The position numbers were made by a program, and so were the translations under genes. Shown piece after piece: positions 62,717 through 64,000 of a stretch of 64,000 nucleotides of DNA (position 1 is its first letter; every line of letters begins with the position of its first letter). The DNA is from Streptomyces sp. NBC_00234 (GTDB lineage: Bacteria > Actinomycetota > Actinomycetes > Streptomycetales > Streptomycetaceae). The stretch covers positions 992,001-1,056,000 of the forward strand of contig NZ_CP108101.1 of NCBI RefSeq assembly GCF_036195325.1, given 5' to 3'. The notes beneath the pieces are model-generated. The model was not told where the DNA came from. It saw nothing but the letters and a program-made list of their open reading frames with translations, and made no database searches.

Positions 62717-63096
62717 TCCGCCGATGCTTGCCCTCACCGGTGCTACCCGCCGCTGGGAACCCAAACGGCTCCGGCTCCGACTGTTCACCAGCGCCGCCCG
62801 ACTCGTAAGACGACCACTGCCCCTCCGCTCCTGGACCTCGCCCGCGAGTATTCGCTCCTTGTATTTCCAGAGCTTCTCCCGCTCCTCCCACATCAGATTG
62901 TCAGCCAGCTTGTTCACCTCTTCCCACGCGGTAGACCCGCCCGGCAGAAGGCGCCCCTGACTCGTCGTGCGATCAACCCACGCCATCGGATTCCGGCCGG
63001 TAGACCCGAAGGCACCGACAACCACAGCAGAGCTCTGCCACAATCCCTGCCAGGACGAACTACTCGTCCCCATCGGCTTGCGAGGAAGGATCAGCA
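62717..63096 (-). pseudogene. Intergenic stretch with a possible gene remnant on the minus strand
   Basis: No intact gene. On the minus strand, roughly 62740-63073, the translation is protein-like at first (MAWVDRTTSQGRLLPGGSTA then WEEVNKLADNLMWEEREKLW), then decays and runs antisense into the 61451-62716 gene. It may be the N-terminal piece of a lost gene, or chance. The ribosome site of the next gene (AGGAAGGA, 63083) closes the region. Confidence 0.35.
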
Positions 63097-63312
63097 GTGG
63101 CGCAGAGCCGCAAGGGGCATTACCGGGCAGCGACTTACGTCAGGCCTACAACGGTCTCCCGACGCATGAAGAAGCCCGCCACTTGGGTCGTGGTGACTCT
63201 TGCAGTGGTCGCCATTGCCGCCTGGAACACCCTCTTCGGCGGCGGTTCCGATGCTCCCGCTACAACACCCAAGCAGACGACTCCCACTGCCCAGGTGTCG
63301 CCGGCCCGATAG
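63097..63312 (+). CDS. Small single-span membrane protein
   Basis: A 71-aa protein from GTG 63097 with AGGAAGGA 6 nt upstream. The N-terminus is basic (MAQSRKGHYRAATYVRPTTV, RRMKKPA), followed by one membrane helix (TWVVVTLAVVAIAAWNTLF) and an outside Thr/Pro/Gln tail. No family recognised. It converges on the caspase-HTH gene, 9 bp apart. Confidence 0.65.
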   Translation: MAQSRKGHYRAATYVRPTTVSRRMKKPATWVVVTLAVVAIAAWNTLFGGGSDAPATTPKQTTPTAQVSPAR

Positions 63313-63321
63313 GCCGAGCGC

Positions 63322-64000
63322 TCAACCCCGCTCGGGACGTACGGTACTACCGTCCTTCCTCCGCCAGAGTCTCCCTGGCCATGTCTGGGGCTTCCGGTCT
63401 TCTGCAGCAGAAGGCGTCAAGTCCTGCTCTCTGTCGTCCTGTTCCACGCGGATTCTCTTCCACACCTCCTTCCACTGCCGCACCTGGTCCTCAGGTACTC
63501 CGCACGCCGACAAGTACGTGGGGATCGCAGTCCATGTACGCGGAAGCGTCTCGCGATTCAGCAAGTTGCTGACCGTGCCGTCCGCAATCTTGCGGCCCGA
63601 TCGTTGGCTGATCGCCTTCTGCGACAGCCCGGACACCACCCGGACATCCCCGAGCCGCGCGATGAACCCCTCGGCTGTCCGGATACCACCGGGCGAGGGC
63701 CAGGCGCGGAGGGACGGATCCGGGCCACCGGACGTACTGACGGGAGAGTCCGGGTCGAACGCTCGGTTTCGACCGAGAGCCAGTCGGGCTCCCGTGTTCC
63801 GATTTCTGGCCTGTGGCTCGGGGCGCGACTGAGCGGCCAACGACACCCTCAGATGCCGATACACCGCGTCGAGCTCCAGCAACTCGGGACCGCCGACTAT
63901 TCCACTGCGCAGAACTTCCAGCAGTTGCCCGGTGAAGGCCGTGTAGGTCTCACCTGGCGGAGCGAGAGCGGCACTCGTTTCCGAGGATGCGGCCAGAAGG
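63322..64000 (-). CDS. C-terminal part of caspase-like protease fused to HTH (5' end outside window)
   Basis: The frame is open to the right edge, and no ATG or GTG occurs in its last 120 bp, so the gene begins beyond 64000. Of about 225 residues in the window, the first part (APPGETYTAFTGQLLEVLRS, GPELLELDAVYRHLRVSLAA, ending in TGARLALGRNRAFDP) has the pattern of the C-terminal end of actinobacterial caspase-like (peptidase C14) proteins. After a Pro/Gly linker comes an XRE-type HTH (FIARLGDVRVVSGLSQKAIS, QRSGRKIADGTVSNLLN) and a basic tail. The catalytic His/Cys lie outside the window. Such proteases often belong to conflict or defence modules; a fusion with DNA-binding HTH is notable. Assignment is by motif memory. 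Confidence 0.65.
   Translation of the reverse strand, partial: LLAASSETSAALAPPGETYTAFTGQLLEVLRSGIVGGPELLELDAVYRHLRVSLAAQSRPEPQARNRNTGARLALGRNRAFDPDSPVSTSGGPDPSLRAWPSPGGIRTAEGFIARLGDVRVVSGLSQKAISQRSGRKIADGTVSNLLNRETLPRTWTAIPTYLSACGVPEDQVRQWKEVWKRIRVEQDDREQDLTPSAAEDRKPQTWPGRLWRRKDGSTVRPERG

Overview
The window is chromosomal DNA of a Streptomyces or a close relative. GC content is very high, GTG and TTG starts are common, many junctions are 4-nt GTGA/ATGA overlaps, and the families are typical of the genus (DUF6381, DUF5997, DUF4232, SpoIIE-type phosphatases, a Ser/Thr kinase with a C-terminal beta-propeller, XapX pairs). No rRNA, tRNA or CRISPR array was seen. All calls are from reading translations and motifs; no database search was possible.

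Layout. 0-13 kb holds single-gene metabolism and regulation: a DUF4232-type secreted protein, a stand-alone LigD-type 3'-phosphoesterase, a leftward oxidoreductase-MerR-giant HEAT-repeat cluster, an MFS exporter, VOC and DUF3048 proteins, and a divergent GNAT/TetR pair with a clear operator. 13.2-17.2 kb carries a SUMF1-like protein and a TetR unit. Copies of one operator motif lie on both sides of that tetR gene, facing a DUF35 Zn-ribbon/OB gene on one side and etfBA on the other. 17.4-23.9 kb is a compact peptide-secretion locus: a 68-aa double-glycine precursor with a striking GxxxG core, an internal hairpin, an HlyD-like adaptor and two NHLM-type ABC transporters, the first with an intact C39 peptidase. 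No modification enzyme is adjacent. 24-31 kb has a methyltransferase, a secreted cholesterol oxidase, a dehydrogenase/AhpD-like pair beside a 189-bp palindromic MITE-like element, a LysR-effector-domain/DUF5997 pair and an SDR.

30.9-38.6 kb is a leftward polysaccharide-use operon. It contains a sugar ABC transporter (binding protein and two permeases), a GH29 alpha-L-fucosidase, a PL6 lyase, a TIM-barrel isomerase and a GDSL hydrolase, behind a promoter with a LacI-type palindrome. 39-50 kb contains a D-2-hydroxyacid dehydrogenase, tandem DUF4139 proteins, two SpoIIE-type phosphatases and a PQQ-repeat kinase. 50.5-54.4 kb is a cupin/XapX/XapX/amidohydrolase/esterase operon divergent from an AraC regulator.

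54.5-64 kb is more accessory in character. It has IS5-type transposase debris, a solitary IS-end-like sequence, several hypothetical proteins, an anti-sigma-type ATPase, a 58-aa two-helix membrane peptide and, at the right edge, the 3' part of a gene that looks like a caspase-like protease fused to an HTH domain.

The best candidates for new biology are the peptide-export locus at 17.4-23.9 kb, the TetR regulon joining etfBA to a DUF35 protein, and the truncated caspase-HTH gene at the right end.
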